In this document: piece by piece, positions 62,373 to 64,000 of the stretch | Position numbering within the stretch: position 1 is the first letter of the stretch | How the letters are laid out: every line of letters starts with the position of its first letter | NCBI GenBank assembly: GCA_050084515.1 | Contig: CM114274.1 | Location: forward strand, 24,118,001-24,182,000 | Direction of reading: 5' to 3' | From: Blasia pusilla | Taxonomy: Eukaryota; Marchantiophyta; Marchantiopsida; Blasiales | Length of the DNA stretch: 64,000 bases | Position numbers and translations under genes: made by a program | Notes under the pieces: generated by a model | What the model saw: the letters and a program-made list of their open reading frames with translations, nothing else | What the model was told of the DNA's origin: nothing | The model's database searches: none

Positions 62373-63676
62373 CTACGATGTGGCCGGGGGATCAGCGGCG
62401 GGTGCTGCGGCGGGGGTAGTCGTGGCTGCGGGTGCGGGTGCTACACTGGTGGCCTCGATGGGGGCTGGAGCTGGAGTGACAGCAGCAGGGGGTGCGGTCT
62501 CGGTCACGGGTGCTGGAGCTGCAGCCTCGGTCACATCCGCTGGCGGTGCTTCGCTCTTTTCCACTACAGGTGCCGCGGCAGGGACCTCCTCTGCCTCCTT
62601 GCTGATACTCGTCTCGGCAGCGGCTGCGGGTGCCACAGCTGCTGCTGCTCCTGCTGCTGGGATCTCAATTTCCTTGGATGCCACTTCAGTCTCTGCTGCA
62701 GGCGTTGGCTCCGGTAGGACTGGGGCGGGTTCATCGACTACGAATGCAGACACCTTCGTGAGCACGAACAACACCGGCTCAGGTAGATTTGAGACTCCCA
62801 ATTTCGCTGTGGCATCGCTCAAAATCTGCGCGCCAGGAAATCCTGCGGACCGATGACATCCCTCACATGAGCAACCCGACACGAAGCCAGCGAATAAGAA
62901 ACTGAAATGAGGGCCTATCATCTCTACGCGACAGAAGACGGACACAAATTTCAGGCACAAGATTGATAAATTAATAGATAATGAACAAATTCCGACAACG
63001 GATCGCCCTATTGTTCAGGTTTTCAGTCCCCCACCCCCTCGGTGATTCCGTTTCAAGTAAATATTTCCTACTGAAGAGGAAAAAGAATCTACCTGCTTTA
63101 GCAAGCTCCGTCAAAAGGGCCTGGACAGGTTCAGGAGAGGTCTTTAAACTTTCCTCCGTGGGGTTCTTCAACAAGGCCTGCGCAATAAGGTGGATAGAGT
63201 CGGTTAGTGCAATAATTAAAAGATTAAGACTTCCAGTGCACGGAGAATATTAGATCCAACAGCGAATGGAGGACTGCGGAGACTGCAGGCTTGGAGTACG
63301 ACGTTCAAAAGCAACACAAGCCCACGTAACACTAAAACTCATGTTATGCAAGTTTCAGGGGACCCTCCCACGTTTTGGAATCTTCATCCCCCGTCCTCCG
63401 ATGCTTTTATATTAGTGATTGTATTGGCCACATCCTCACCTCTTTTCTCAAACACCTCCGTCAAGAGATCTCCCAAAAACAGATGGGTTCTTTATTAGTT
63501 GCCGGGGAAACCTTTCAGATTTGAGGCAGATTTACAGTGATTCGGACAAGGCCAGACCCAGCGACAAACCCTCCCATCATCCATACCTGAGTCTCGGGTG
63601 TCGATGCTTTGTAAATTTCGACTGCTTTGGGTTGGAGCTCCTCCTTTTTGTCATTAAATTCCGTGCCGAATCCTTC
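62373..63676 (-). CDS. Unrecognised protein with Ala/Pro/Glu-rich C-terminal tail (last three exons, partial)
   Basis: I do not recognise the family. Minus-strand exons are 63676-63587, 63177-63093 and 62842-62373. They join in phase and give 214 residues to the stop. All borders carry consensus sites (TTACAG, GCGCAG and CCGCAG acceptors; GTATGG and GTAGAT donors). The first exon has EGFGTEFNDKKEELQPKAVE, then IYKASTPETQ. The second reads ALLKNPTEESLKTSPEPVQA, then LLTELAKAG. The third starts FPGAQILSDATAKLGVSNLP, then EPVLFVLTKVSAFV. Together they look like a compact helical domain of about 95 residues. From VVDEPAPVLPEP onward about 120 residues are almost only Ala, Pro, Glu, Thr and Val, a disordered acidic tail. 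A plastid or envelope protein is conceivable, but no targeting sequence is visible because the 5' exons lie right of the window. The region from 63,677 to 64,000 looks like intron. Confidence 0.6.
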
Positions 63677-64000
63677 CTGTAAGAAACAAAGGCACTGATT
63701 TGAGAGGATGTTGAATGCTAGTTCACAAAGCATGATTACGAGGCTCTCGGAGCCTTGAAACTCGGAAGATCTTTTGGAGACCATGTGCCACAGCAGATGT
63801 CATGTCCAAAGGCATCACTACCGATGCATCGGCGAACCAAAAGAACAAGAGTCTTTAGCGTAACATTTTATGGCTCCCCGCGAGTGCCCAGGGTATCAGT
63901 GCAAGAGAAGTGACCAGTATTTCGAATGAAGCGACCCGGTAGCACAATTGCTGTAAAGCAGAGGTCAAATTCAACAGCCAAACACACGTGACTAAGCACG

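Noticed and set aside
62380-62856. 158-codon plus frame rich in Ala, Gly and Val
   Set aside because: It is the antisense of the Ala/Pro-rich tail exon, whose minus-strand reading has proper splice sites and joins in phase with two more exons.

Overview
The window is nuclear DNA of a land plant. Its genes are spliced by GT-AG introns of about 100 to 1400 bases, they are spaced apart, and four of them match plant families: plastid translation factor IF-3, a plant pseudouridine kinase, a THA8-type PPR protein and a plant DHHC S-acyltransferase. The gaps hold decayed LTR retrotransposons, microsatellites and A+T-rich filler. The lineage cannot be fixed from the sequence. The short introns and the type of Ty3-like gag/protease relics would suit a non-seed plant such as a bryophyte or lycophyte, but that is only inference.

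Layout, left to right. 1-0.8 kb: the last two exons of a plastid IF-3 gene (+), followed by a diverged ~88-bp direct duplication. 3.0-6.0 kb: a complete nine-exon PfkB-type kinase, most likely pseudouridine kinase (-). 6-10.6 kb: a mid-GC stretch without a recognisable gene, then A+T-rich repeat relics. 10.7-12.3 kb: a three-exon THA8-like PPR gene (+). 12.4-14.2 kb: a possible unrecognised gene (-). 14.2-42 kb: a long gene-poor region in which A+T-rich repeat debris is broken by GC-rich islands at about 20.3-24.5, 30.9-31.5 and 40.0-41.1 kb. These islands carry repeated CCGT tetranucleotides and two strong inverted repeats. One reverse-oriented Ty3-like relic lies at 32.9-37.4 kb, and a long (CT)n tract at 27.0 kb.

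42.6-48.0 kb: a complete nine-exon DHHC palmitoyltransferase of the Arabidopsis PAT21/PAT22 type (+), with a long serine-rich tail. 50.5-53.4 kb: a six-exon type II membrane glycosyltransferase, probably GT34-like (-). 54.6-58.8 kb: a second reverse-oriented relic of the same Ty3-like family. 58.8-62.3 kb: another GC-rich stretch without a clear gene. 62.4-63.7 kb: the last three exons of an unrecognised protein with an Ala/Pro/Glu-rich tail (-), whose 5' part lies past the right edge.

Nothing suggests that the genes form one pathway. They are independent housekeeping genes: plastid translation and RNA handling, pseudouridine catabolism, protein lipidation and Golgi glycosylation. I rebuilt the exon structures by hand from protein similarity, splice-site consensus and phase. 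The five complete or partial models with recognised families close in frame across every junction. No single exciting new system is evident. The best leads are the near-perfect 38-bp hairpin at 40.93-41.01 kb, the unrecognised C-terminal protein at 62.4 kb, the possible gene at 12.5-14.2 kb and the recurring GC-rich CCGT islands.
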